Positions 12,401-23,334 of a stretch of 64,000 bases of DNA are shown here, in pieces. The notes beneath the pieces were generated by a model. It was given only the letters and a program-made list of their open reading frames with translations, searched no databases and was not told the origin of the DNA. The first letter of the stretch is position 1. Every line of letters starts with the position of its first letter. The stretch comes from Glandiceps talaboti. Lineage: Eukaryota; Hemichordata; Enteropneusta; Spengelidae. The stretch is from positions 25,510,592 to 25,574,591 of the forward strand of contig NC_135554.1 of the NCBI RefSeq assembly GCF_964340395.1, written 5' to 3'. The position numbers and the translations under genes are program-made.

Positions 12401-15400
12401 AAAATAGATTGCAATGTCTTAGATTCTCAGAGCATGGCTAGCTGGTTAACACCCAATTCTACATTGGTCACTGAACCGAGTTCTGCATTACTTATTAGCT
12501 ATTATTATCATTATTATCAATCTCAGTGTCAGCTACATTTTTTCATAAGTATTTATTACTGCTAGTATTTGCCGCTAGTATAAATCCTATGATCCAAGAT
12601 TTCTTGGTATACTACAAGACCAGTGGGATGAACAAATCTCCCCACTCTTTGTAATGATTGGCACTTCTGTAAGAAATTATACTTGAAGAAATCCTATACA
12701 CCATCACATTATTCCTTTAGCAATCGTAATAACTTCTTGAGAATATACAATTTTTTAATGTCAACGGTTGCCTTTCCTTCTCTTTTTATGAAATGGTTTA
12801 CAGCTAAACACTGTCAGTATCTTCTTGAATACACCCACTGAGGTAGGAAAATAATTGAAATTCAAGTCATTTTGTACTCATTTACTGCTGGTAGCAAAAC
12901 ACTGACATTTAGTAATATCTTTTGCATGTTAACCATTACTCATGAACATAGTTTAGGATGTATTATCTTAACTTGACCTCTGATAACAATCAACTTGTGT
13001 GAACTATCTGGACTGACTTTATGAGTCAGTATATTAAATTGAGGCCACAGTCTGTGTACGAAATACATATGTATCATATTCTACATAACAATACACAAAC
13101 ACATATTTAGGAACACATTGCCATTGCCACTCACTGCATGATGGAGGTGGTTGAGTATTCACAAACAAGTTGTGGTAACCAAGACTGATATTCCGGAACC
13201 CAATTCATTATCCCATCTTAATACACTACCTAGTGAGAGTTCTCTCAATTGAGAGACAGGATTCAACAGTTCTTCAACTTAAAATTTCAACTCGACTCAA
13301 AAATATTGATGGCAGCAAATCCCAAATTTTCACTGCTGTCTTGTCAGCATCATCAGGTGTGTAGAACAGGCTTTTATCATGTGTCTTGGAAAGATATGTG
13401 AAATGGCTATGTTGACAAGATGTCAGACAATACTCATGAGACATCAGCAAAAATTGGGGATTTACTTCCAAAAAAGGTTGTTTTTTTGACCGAGTAGAAA
13501 TTTTAATTTGAAACTATGAACCATGACTCCATGAACATTTGTTCTTGCATGATTCAACATGATTTTGAAGTTGGTATAGTATAATATTTTGGTATAAAAC
13601 AAATAAACTACCAACACCTTCAAAGTTACGACTGTCCCTAGACTTGACTGAGATGTACTATAGGAAAGCTATACACTGATATAAATTTAGTTTTTTAAAT
13701 GCATTAATCTCTGGTGAGGCCATTCAAAACATGCCACTGATAAACCATCCATTTAGTTTGCCAGAAATGCTAAATAATGACCAATTTAGTGCCATACTGC
13801 AGTACATGCAGTGTGCGAACAAGAGGCACAGTTCTTGTTCAATTTGACTCTGAATAACCAAATTTAGTACAATACTTCAGTATATGCAATGTGTACGAAG
13901 CTTGAATCTTGTAAAATTTGACTCACTAAATAATCAAATTTAGTACCATACTGCTGTATATGCAATGTGTGAGTAAGAGGCATAGATCTTGTAAAATTTG
14001 ACTCACTAAATAATCAAATTTAGTACCATACTGCTGTATATGCAATGTGTGAGTAAGAGGCATAGATCTTGTAAAATTTGACTCACTAAATAATCAAATT
14101 TAGTACCATACTGCTGTATATGCAATGTGTGAGTAAGAGGCATAGATCTTGTAAAATTTGACTCACTAAATAATCAAATTTAGTACCATACTGCTGTATA
14201 TGCAATGTGTGAGTAAGAGGCGCAGATCTTGTTAAATTTGACTTGCTATCTTTGCAACACAGACACATAACTTCATAAGTGAATACACATGGAGTCATGG
14301 ACATATTAACCACCTTCTTTGATCTGAACAACCAACTTATTTATATTTGGTTCTAAATCTCACATGCTGAGAGGAATCGTCAGCTATTCTATTCAAAAAA
14401 GCACCTTTCAAGACCCTATTTTTGGCATGTGACATGTTTATAATTCTCTACTTATAATATACATGTTAATTCATGTCACTTGTCCCTACAACATGTTTTC
14501 AAAGATACTGTCTCATTCTGAATGACTGATGGTTCCTCTTATTGTGTGAGACTTGCAACAAGATTGACATGAATGGGTGCTTTCTTTGTGTTTTCATTTT
14601 GGTTCATTTACCAGTATATACATCCCAAAATAAAAGTGAGATATAATGTTTTTATGATCTGGTTTTTGAGGGAAGTGAATTGTATTGCTATCTGGGTTTT
14701 GTTTGATGGTGTATTCACTCACTTCTAAATTAAAGAGAACACATTTTAAAACTAGTTTGATAATCTTCTAATTTTGCAGTTTATCAAGTAGAAGACAAAT
14801 ATATAATTAGTTGTATCAGTAATGATTGTAGCTTCAGATGATCCATATCAATGGTTTCTTATAGATTCCTACATATATGTGAAAGAATACATCTCCATTG
14901 TAAGTCTACTTGTTATTTTCTTACACTACATTGCACTATCAATCTCTGTAAATCGAAGACAACGCAAAGACTAACATTTCCCAGTGTTCTCACAGAATTT
15001 TTCATTTTCTTTGATAACTGATCCTGCAAAAAAAAAAGCATCTGCCTCACTATGACATGGACTGTGCTGCTGAGCATGTATGAAGTTGATCAGACAGCCA
15101 GTCAAACTTTGGAATAGAGGCAACTCAAAGTAGTTCCACATACCACTATCCGCTGGCAGCCCTGCTTAACAAGTCTGATGAGGAAAGTGTCTCTTATTGT
15201 CTCTCTAAAAGGGGCAAACAGTCCTTTGGGGTCTGATGGTTCATTTACTCAGTCCTATCAAACTTCAATTTCGCGAAGTGTTTCTATTTTTGTACACAAT
15301 GTCCTGCCAGTTGTAGTTTACAAGGGGAACACATAATTGAATGAAGGTCCTGATATTAGTCCTATTGGTGTCTGTTTCCAGTATCTCATAGCCTGCCCCA

Positions 15401-18400
15401 CAGTTAGGGAAACCATGACAGTTCTTTGTGTTGTTCAGCTTTAGGTGGGAAACAGAGTCCACTGAAGTAACATGCATGAACTATTAGGCCATAGCAAAGG
15501 TGTAAAATCTTATTTTTAACCATCACAACATCAAATCCCGTTAACACAGTCCGTTAGATTTACTGTCCCTCTTTGGGATTGCATCGCCATTCTCGTTCAT
15601 TCTCGTGATTAGCTAAAACATCCTCATTAATTTTTCCACCTTTGCTATTAAGCAGTGTTTTTATGTTGAATGTTTATCATTTAGAATATGGTCCCATGAA
15701 TGCACACTATCTGCTAGTTGAAGACAAAACTCTCTTGTGTTGCTGCAACAGAGGCTCGTCTCACTGGTTTGTTCACCAGTAACGGCAGCAGAGATAACTT
15801 GAAAGATGATGACTCCATGGGTTTTCCTCATGGAATTGATCGTAGTCACAAACGCAAGCTTGCAGCTGAAAGGGCAAGTTGACACATCAGGTTCCTGTGC
15901 TGTATGATGAAATCACAGCGGACTTCCGTGCATCATCCACGACCGTTTTCTTCACAAGGGTCATGTTTTGCAAAGCAGAGCCATTTCTTGACTCCACTCC
16001 TGATAAAAGAATCAACTTGCCTGACACATTCCATTAGAGACTGATTAAAACAGTGTAATATAAGAATACCCATAACACTACGTTTTATCATTACATAGTG
16101 TTGTTCAACTATACCTCAAATCTATCAAATGGCTATCAGTCCCCTCCCATGCCCACCCCATTTATTGACTCAACGTCCACGCTGGTGCCTCAAGGACCTT
16201 GGCGGGACACGTACGAGTCCAACAGCTCACTCTGTTGGTCAATGATTTGTCCACGCTCATCTTGTGCTTTACACAGAGATTTCCATGGCAGATCAAGTAC
16301 ACGCTAAATAGAACATAGTGTCTCTAAATAGTCCTAACAGCCACCAACAGTTCCCTAACCTGGATGAAGAATCGTGGTCCCGTTTATGTCGGCTTTCATG
16401 TCGTCTTGATCGTCGCACAATCGCAGACAAGTCAATGTGGTCATCCCTTGGAAACATCATACATAGTGTCATGCCAACTTTTGGCTCAATTTCCTGGTAG
16501 GGAGAATAGAAACAGACAAAAGTTACGTCATTTTACCATAAAAATTATAATGTCTATGTGAAATGTACAAGGACTATGCAAATAGTAGACTGTACAATAT
16601 ATGTCATGTCACTCCCACCTCAAGAGTCTTGATCTCTTCGTGAAAAGGTTTGGCTGATGGGCGAGGGTGCCCCAATACAGCATACCATACCGACTATGCA
16701 CTATGGTAGCACTATTACTAATACTGGTACAACATTTTGAGTACTATTTTAACTGTGAGAAAGTACTAAATAAAATCATGAACTATGTACTAAAAGATAT
16801 GATTAGATTAATCAAGTACCTGTCCATCTCTGCCAATCTTCACTGGTTTATTTTCATTCCACGGATTATACAGATGAGAGGTTTTGATGAAGGGAAGATC
16901 TTGCCTGTAGTGGAATCAAATGATAAACAGTCAATTAAATCAAATTGTAATGAGTCAATAATGAGTCAATTTATTACGGTAATCAATAAGATAAATCAAT
17001 GATGTAAAATTGTATATCATAGATTCAAGTACTAGCTATTACAAGGCCCTTCATTGCTTAACTAGCAGGATAAAATGAAATGAGTATACATGTAAGGTAC
17101 AGGTGATGGCATTGCTGTAACTTTACCATTACCATTTCATTTCAACCATATATCACATGAAGGGCTGAATCAGACAAAGCATGAAATCTATATTGGAATA
17201 TGTGTACAACAAGTATTTATACCTGGTGATCCAATCCACTTTAAAGACACCTCCCAGAGCAGCTTTACTCAATCCTGGTGGTAAGACCCAATTGACAGTT
17301 GGTCCATCACGTCTGGATTCCCCATCCACACGGGCATATCCTGAATGGCACATACACAATGGAATGAATCAAAAGTCAAGAATTGGCCTTGCATCTTTTC
17401 ATACTCAAAGGACACATGGGGAAACTGAATATTCGTAGACACACAGTACTAGCATTGATCTTAACTAACTGTAACACCTAATATCAGATAGCACAATGAC
17501 CTTAGAACTCTGTTGACTTCAATTCATTTATGCCTTTCATTGCCATAGGTAGCTGTGTCCAATAATCTTCCGTCTGGTCAAACATAAAGCTGCCTGATGT
17601 CACACAGAATGCTTCTCTATGGTATAATTTCAAACCCAGTTGTTACAGCATTCAGAACGTCACTGTTAACGTATTGTGATTACAATGAGAAAGAGAGGTT
17701 GTATGTATGTCTTCCTATCCTTACTTTCTCATACATCTCAGGAGCTCTAGTATGACATCAAACTACTGACACTCTGTCACATTACCAAGTTGTCATCATT
17801 TTCATAAAGAAATACCACAGAAATAATATTTAAAAATCAAATCTACTCTCACCTTGAAATTTTCCACTCTCTTTGACAGAGAATATCAAAATAACATTTC
17901 TAGAGTCTCGCACTGCCTGGTTTAACCGTTGTTCATTATTTGGAGGAGTGGACCATACACCCTGGTAGGGAAATAAGTTGAAATGTCTTAATGTTTATCG
18001 TGTGTACGCATACATATCAAACAAGAATTGTCAACAATCCTGTAAGAAATATTTTTACTATTGATTTGTATAAGGAATATTATCAGAAATGGTTGACAAT
18101 GTAATTTTTTAGGTAAATCTCTTACGTGAGATAATACAACAATATGATAGATATGAAATTCCTGCAAGTTTATCCCTCAGGGTTTGTTCTTCCTGACCTA
18201 TTACAGCAAACAAACCCCTCTTTTTAAACTAAAAGTAAACACTGCATAATGTCTGTACTCACTTTGGCTTTGGCAAGAGCAATGTTCTCATGGTTGTTGC
18301 TTTTAATCAAGAAGAATCTAGAATCTCGAAACAAGTACTTCAACTTAGAACTTTGATCTGGAAGAGAAAATAGTTTCTTTGAAACCAATTCACAATGAAT

Positions 18401-21400
18401 CACATGAAAAATATCACTATTAGGACAAGACAGGCTTTCAAAAGCCAGTATATTTGATGAAAGCACAGTTCTGAGGGGTCAAAACATTATACACTTATTT
18501 TGAATACTGATGCATTCATCATTTCATTGGTCAGAAGTGTACACATTTGCATTTTAAAGTTTGGCTTTATACCATGATTGGTCAAAATTGAATGTATTTA
18601 CATTTTGAAATTTGGCATTTGTACTTGATAATTGCTTTCCAAGAACATTTTAAAACTTGGCAATGGTACCTGACGATGGTTGCTTTACATAAACATTTTA
18701 AAATTTGGCAATTGTACCCGACATTGTTTGCTTTGCATGAACATGATCTTAAATATTGGCAATGGTACCTGACGATGGTTGCTTTGCATGAATATTATAA
18801 AATCTGGTGTTTGTACTTGATAATTGTTTTTGCATGAACATTTTGAAATATGGTATCTAAATTTAATAATGGTTTTGCGTGAACATTTTAAAACTTTGTG
18901 TTTGTACCTGACAATGGTTGCTTTGCATGAGGATTTTGAAATGTGGCATTTGTTTTACATGAACCATGGATATAAGCTTAGCATGTTACAAATACTCAGA
19001 ACTATGCTGACAATGGCAGAACTACGGTATCAAGTACCTTTGTCAGCATCAATACAAACCCACACACATACATGTGACAAATCACAATGTCCTTAAATTA
19101 ACATGTATTTTGATACCAGTAAGCGATACGTTTTTACCCTGGTAGCCATGCGTGAGGGTGAGTGTCCATCTGCCTAAATCATGCTAGCTTATATCATCTT
19201 TGGTACCTTTCTTTATTTGTTTAACAGATGATGACATCTTGGATATCTTGTGACTACCTTCTGAACCGGATTCACTGTGCTGACTCTTATCAAACACAAT
19301 GGGGGAGATTGCCCTCCTCTTCCTCCGCCTTCTTCTGTCCCTCTCTCGCCTGCTTTCACTTCCACTATCTGTCAACCCAAACAAGAACACATACAATGAC
19401 CCTGATCATAAGACAAGCCTCATAAGAAATGCATCCCTACTATTGTCTGCTCTCATTTGGTAAACTCAAACAACTCATACATCACTTGGTAAATCCAAAC
19501 AAAAACACATATAACGACCCTCATCACAAGACAATCCCCATAAGAAATGCATTCATACAATTGTCTGCTCTCACTTCCACTATTGGTAAACACAATCATA
19601 CAGTCACTGATACTCATATAAAGTAATATTACAATTACATGAATTGTTCATCAATATAGCCTTTGTATATTTGGAGAAAGTACAATCAAACGTCTCACAA
19701 ACTTCACAAAATAGAATATCTTAAAAGTTTATAAACAGGTAATCACCTAAAAGACTAACTCAGACATACATACATACATAATGACTGACTCAGATCAACC
19801 CCTCACCTGATGAACTGCTGCTAGCCGATTTGGATCTGGACCTAGATCCAGACTTAGATCTTGATGGTGACCTGGAAACCGATCTTGAGGAATGTCCACT
19901 ACTGCTTGATCCAGCTTCACTCCTTGTATCAAACTCTTCTAAATCATGGCTTATATTGACTTCATTCTCTCCTGGTTCTTCTTCAACTGTAACATTTAAC
20001 TTATCATCCATATCAGGTGCACTTTCTTGTTTGTTTTCTTCATTTTTTTCCTCTGTAATCAAATGGCCATTGATACAAATTTCCAAAGCTTCTACTATCT
20101 AGTACACAATACCAAATGTCCAATTTGGACGTCCCAAAATTGTGTCTGTACAAATGTGTACTCGATGTCACTCAAACTTTCACTAATTATTTGTATATAA
20201 ATACACTACTATATGAAATGTAACATACAATACAACTCCTATTTCCTTCCTTTCCTGAAAAGACTAGTAGATCACTGTCCAAATCTATAAATCTATCACT
20301 GTCTATATCACATCACTTTACATTCATTGCACAAATAAATAGTTTATCATGTTTGGACTCTGGAGAGGGAATCATCATTTAACATTTTTTTGGCAAAATG
20401 ATCTGATAATAAAATACACTTGTTTACTACAAATTTTACAGGTCATGTTGCAAAGTCTGTGTGCAATAACAATAAGTTCAGAAAAATACCTGTTTTTTCT
20501 TTAAGTTCAAGTTTAATGTCATCAACTTCAACAGGCTCCTGGAAAAAACAGTAACACCACACTGTCAGTATATAACGTATGGAATAGACATGCTAGTGAG
20601 ACCACAATGGACAATTCGTTTGTAAATCTAGGAGGAGAGTGTCTCTAAGCAGTTAAAATGCACAGAACTTCATGAATCACAAGAGGTACATGTGCTAAGA
20701 ACAAAATGTAGCAAAACGATGTCCAATGCATACAGCGTACACATTGGTACGTTTATTTCCTATTATACACAAATTTACACAGTGAAGTTTACTAACCTGA
20801 TCCTTCTCTTTACCACGATCTTTCTCTTTCTCTTCAGTCTTTTTAGGACTTGCCTTAGGAACCAGGGCCTTCTTCACCCTTTTTGGAGTTTCTGTTTTCT
20901 TTTCTTCTTTCACATTCTGTTTAGCTTTGGTAACACTTCCTTTCTTCTGACCACTAGCTGTACTGGTTTTGGCAGTTGTTGACTTAGTACCAGAATTACC
21001 TTGCTTCTTCAATTCTTTTTCTTCTTCCTTCAACTTGACAAGCTGTTTCTCATGTTCGGCCTTTTCTGATTCAAGTTTCTTCTTTTCCTTTTCGATCTGT
21101 TTGGATTTTTCTGGTGCATCCTTTTTTTCTGTTTTAGCTTTAGAGCTGACAACTCTCTTGACAACCTTCTTTTCTACAGTCTTTCCAGTCTTGGTACTTT
21201 GAGCAGACTTACTGGTTGTAGTTTTTGTAGTTGATGATTTCTGGTTTGTACCACTGGACCTAGCCTCTTTCACATTTCTTTTAGGTCTTGAATCTTTAGA
21301 ATTCTTGACATTTGTGGCCTTTCCTTTGGAACTGGATGATTTAGTGGTTTTCTTTGGTACTGGTTTCTTTCCTGGAAGAAGATAAGGTGAACAATTATTC

Positions 21401-23187
21401 AAAGTTAGCACTTTGCAGAATATTGCATGCCTTGCATAGATGCACGAAATATTGTTCAAGGAAAGTACGGAGTGAACCACTGTAACTCCCTAATCGATAT
21501 ATGTGGAATATTGACGTTGTTAGGGGTGGATGGATGGTCCTAAATCACTAGTTAGTGCTTGATCAATCAAACAATGCTTTTGTCAATAATACAATTTCCA
21601 ACGGTGTGGGGTATATACCTTTTTCATATTTCAAACCAACAATTAATATCCTTAGATTTCAACATAATTGATGAAATGACACTTCAATGAAATACTAATG
21701 GCATTTGTTGCATCTTTAATAATATTAATGCTAATTCATAATGTGCCTTTCCTCCTGCGAGCTCACAGCACTCACAATTATTATCCCTGGCACGGATCAA
21801 TGGCAGCACAACGGACCTTTTATACTTCATCAACTCCCTGGGGAGCATACAATCCATTGCAGCATCTATAAGCACATAGGATTAAAGCATTCACATTGAA
21901 ACCTCTATCCAACCAGATCCCAAAACATATAGCTGGGTTGACTGAGGCACAATCATGGTTCAAATCTTGCCCAAGGACTTTAGCTATTCAGAAACAAATG
22001 GCAGCGATGAGGCGCAAACCTACAACCTGCAGATTCAAAGCTGGCCACCTAACCATTTGCCCATCATGACACCATCTTTACTGTTAGAATTACTCTATAG
22101 GTAATGTGTTTTTTGAAGCTAACACACACAATCGAGGTCATGTCAGAGTCACACCTATCACCTGCATGTCATTCTGGTGACCAGCGTCTGTCGGGAGACT
22201 CTAATTTAATTGACACCAACACATCATGATGTTTCCATTTGTTTTCTTCTATCATAACTGTTCCACTGAGATAATTTTGTTTTATTTATTTATTTATTTA
22301 TTTATTTTTCATATACAGACACCATTTCAGTGCATTAGCACTGTTCTCCCAATGTAACCAGTTGCAAGATTACGTACACAGAAAAAACCCCCAAAAGGGA
22401 CAAACTAGGACAAAAGTTACAGAGGCACAGTGTACTTTAAAAGATATCCAATTACATTACCAGACTGATGTCTTTTAAATATTGATGGGGTCAGAGTTTT
22501 GAAAAATTCAAGTTGTAAAATATTTATCAAAAACTGATTCATTAGTATAGCTAAGACTGGTACACTATTTGAGCTGCTTCAGTTCAGGTGGTCACATCAT
22601 GATCCCCCACTGCTTGCTACGCCATGGATGACTGCCATGCACAGCTTGGGCATGGTTGACCTGATATGCAAAGTGCTTCTTAGACTTACCTGTTTTGTTC
22701 TCTGACGCTGTATTATCATTAACTTCATCATCAAACTCGTTATCGATCACCAAAATATCTTCAAGGACGTTAACAACTCCGTCACCTATAAATAATAATT
22801 TTTTATTATTTCATGACATTGTTCTGAATTCACAAGTTGAAAATATGCCGCCGAAATGGCTAAATAAACAAAGCTCACAAGATGCAAAAATGTAGCATTA
22901 CTGCCATTAGCAATTGTATCTCCCATCGAGTACCCCTATTGAGACAACTCACTCGCACATTAATATTGGTAAAAAAGCTTGAGATGGTCACTCACACTGA
23001 AGGAGGTCTTAAGCAAATTAGTAACCAACAGGAGATACTAGAAAGGAAGCAATAAAATTAAGAAACGAGTGATTCCAAGCGCGAGAATATTTCGCGTACC
23101 TCATGCATTCGACATTTCCTGAGGCCACATTCTACACAGAGAAAAATAACAATATTTACCTTTGTTGTCTGCCTTATCCTCTGCCAT
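6678..23187 (-). CDS. YTHDC1: YTHDC1, nuclear YTH-domain m6A reader, 17 coding exons
   Basis: Binds N6-methyladenosine in nuclear RNA and acts in splicing, export and nuclear RNA turnover (known for the family). Exons in transcript order: 23160-23187, 22690-22785, 20797-21371, 20490-20538, 19807-20052, 19207-19368, 18263-18357, 17853-17961, 17223-17340, 16820-16904, 16360-16493, 12054-12124, 9003-9024, 8633-8672, 7965-8039, 7362-7556, 6678-6791. All borders are AG/GT with matching phase; the sum is 2,214 nt, 737 aa (human 727). Residues 1-41 include a VLEDILVID acidic segment like the human N-terminus. Residues 42-233 are K/E/S/T-rich with a short coiled-coil-like [13 protein letters not shown] stretch. 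Residues 250-385 are S/R-rich with DTRSEA and RAISPIVFD. The YTH domain spans about 389-543. Then follow a basic stretch, a proline-rich stretch and an R-D/R-E tail ending in [14 protein letters not shown]. The start is the only ATG near the exon, giving MAEDKADNK. The overall domain order matches vertebrate YTHDC1. Confidence 0.95.
9003..9024 (-). other. YTHDC1: 22-nt micro-exon of YTHDC1
   Basis: Flanked by ttgccag and gttagt on the minus strand. It keeps phase between the exon ending at 12,054 and the one starting at 8,672, adding about seven residues (GYGHRND plus a split Arg). Together with the next exon it builds the vertebrate-like GVRRxVxxNGSYxDYxREFH segment. Skipping it would shift the frame (22 is not a multiple of 3), so it should be constitutive. 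Confidence 0.75.
9385..9480. repeat. (TG)n microsatellite in a YTHDC1 intron
   Basis: About 95 bp of TG dinucleotides with few interruptions, in the intron between 9,025 and 12,053. Confidence 0.97.
10328..10717. repeat. Imperfect long inverted repeat (foldback, about 390 bp)
   Basis: The left arm (from gtgaatttcacaatactg, then ttcagc...ctgttt...tacaacca) is matched in reverse complement by the right arm ending 10,717 (cagtattgtgaaatt). Inner arms also pair: catttagtctaaatgaa against the complement of ttcacttagacagaatg, and catgcag against ctgcatg. This looks like a decayed MITE or foldback element in a YTHDC1 intron. Confidence 0.6.
12125..13770. other. 5' part of the 4.2-kb YTHDC1 intron, no feature seen
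   Basis: AT-rich intronic sequence between the exons at 12,124 and 16,360. I see no exon-like frame, repeat array or RNA gene here. Confidence 0.4.
13771..14243. repeat. 80-bp minisatellite, about six copies
   Basis: Units contain aaatttagtaccatactg, ctgtatatgcaatgtgtg and agtaagaggcatagatc. The first two copies (13,771-13,930) are diverged and the next four nearly identical, so expansion went in one direction. Confidence 0.92.
15265..16305 (-). pseudogene. Possible decayed coding segment, origin unknown
   Basis: Within a YTHDC1 intron, this stretch is richer in GC and CpG than its surroundings. On the minus strand it contains broken protein-like frames. One reads [17 protein letters not shown] then [11 protein letters not shown] and stops (16,305-16,190). 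Another reads [11 protein letters not shown] and [13 protein letters not shown] before stops (about 16,030-15,940). Others follow at 15,885-15,661 and 15,477-15,265. The frames do not match the phase of the neighbouring YTHDC1 exon. I recognise no family; a decayed transposon or retrocopy is possible. Confidence 0.25.
16360..18357 (-). other. YTHDC1: YTH domain of YTHDC1 (exons 7-11)
   Basis: Opens with [20 protein letters not shown] and closes near FPRDDHIDL. Two tryptophans of the m6A-binding aromatic cage are present: Trp in GVWST (aa 420) and Trp in NWVLPPG (aa 471). Their 51-residue spacing equals human W377-W428. The KSNNHEN segment that contacts the base is intact. In the loop after the second Trp, human Met434 is Leu (aa 477) and human Leu439 is kept (aa 482). 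The domain therefore looks functional. Confidence 0.92.
18560..18960. repeat. Degenerate ~50-bp tandem repeat in a YTHDC1 intron
   Basis: Recurring phrases catgaacattttaaaat, ttggcaa and gtacctgacgatggttgc about every 50 bp, with considerable divergence and length change. Confidence 0.75.
19348..19592. repeat. ~96-117-bp tandem duplication covering the start of YTHDC1 exon 6
   Basis: Three unit starts: gcctgctttcac at 19,348, gtctgctctcat at 19,444, gtctgctctcac at 19,561. The third copy includes cttccactat, the first bases of the exon ending at 19,368 (minus-strand atagtggaag), so the 5' edge of the exon was copied into the upstream intron. Confidence 0.7.
21740..22080. repeat. Dispersed repeat (SINE-like), long copy
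   Basis: Contains acaattattatccctggc, ggatcaatggcagc, caactccctggggagcata and a tail with gggttgactgaggcaca and cccaaggac. A shorter relative occurs at 42,559-42,665, so it is a dispersed family. It lies in the YTHDC1 intron between 21,372 and 22,689. Confidence 0.7.
22278..22306. repeat. (TTTA)n microsatellite
   Basis: About seven tttattta units in a YTHDC1 intron. Confidence 0.9.
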
Positions 23188-23324
23188 ATCTCGTTAACAG
23201 AAAGAAACGAAGAAATGACAAAGAAATCTTCAGCGTAATTTTTGGTGAATAAGGATTTAAATCACCCCTTTTCAATTCCCTTTTCGTACTCAAAGCGTCA
23301 TTATTTCGTTCACGTAAGCGTTAA

Positions 23325-23334
23325 AAGATGGCGG
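23325..23334 (+). promoter_or_regulatory. YY1-like motif in the putative shared promoter
   Basis: The sequence AAGATGGCGG matches the YY1 core (AAnATGGC). It lies 138 bp upstream of the YTHDC1 start codon in a locally CpG-richer stretch (about 23,200-23,410) and overlaps the candidate plus-strand start codon at 23,328. YY1 sites of this kind are typical of promoter-proximal 5' ends. The bidirectional promoter role is inference. Confidence 0.4.

Noticed and set aside
16190-16305. Alternative last exon of YTHDC1
   Set aside because: The protein-like frame does not match the phase left by the exon ending at 16,360; in the phase that does match, the sequence is not convincing.
20695-21480. A 261-codon single-frame gene on the minus strand
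   Set aside because: This is YTHDC1 exon 3 (20,797-21,371) with open intron sequence on both ends; splice sites fit the shorter exon.
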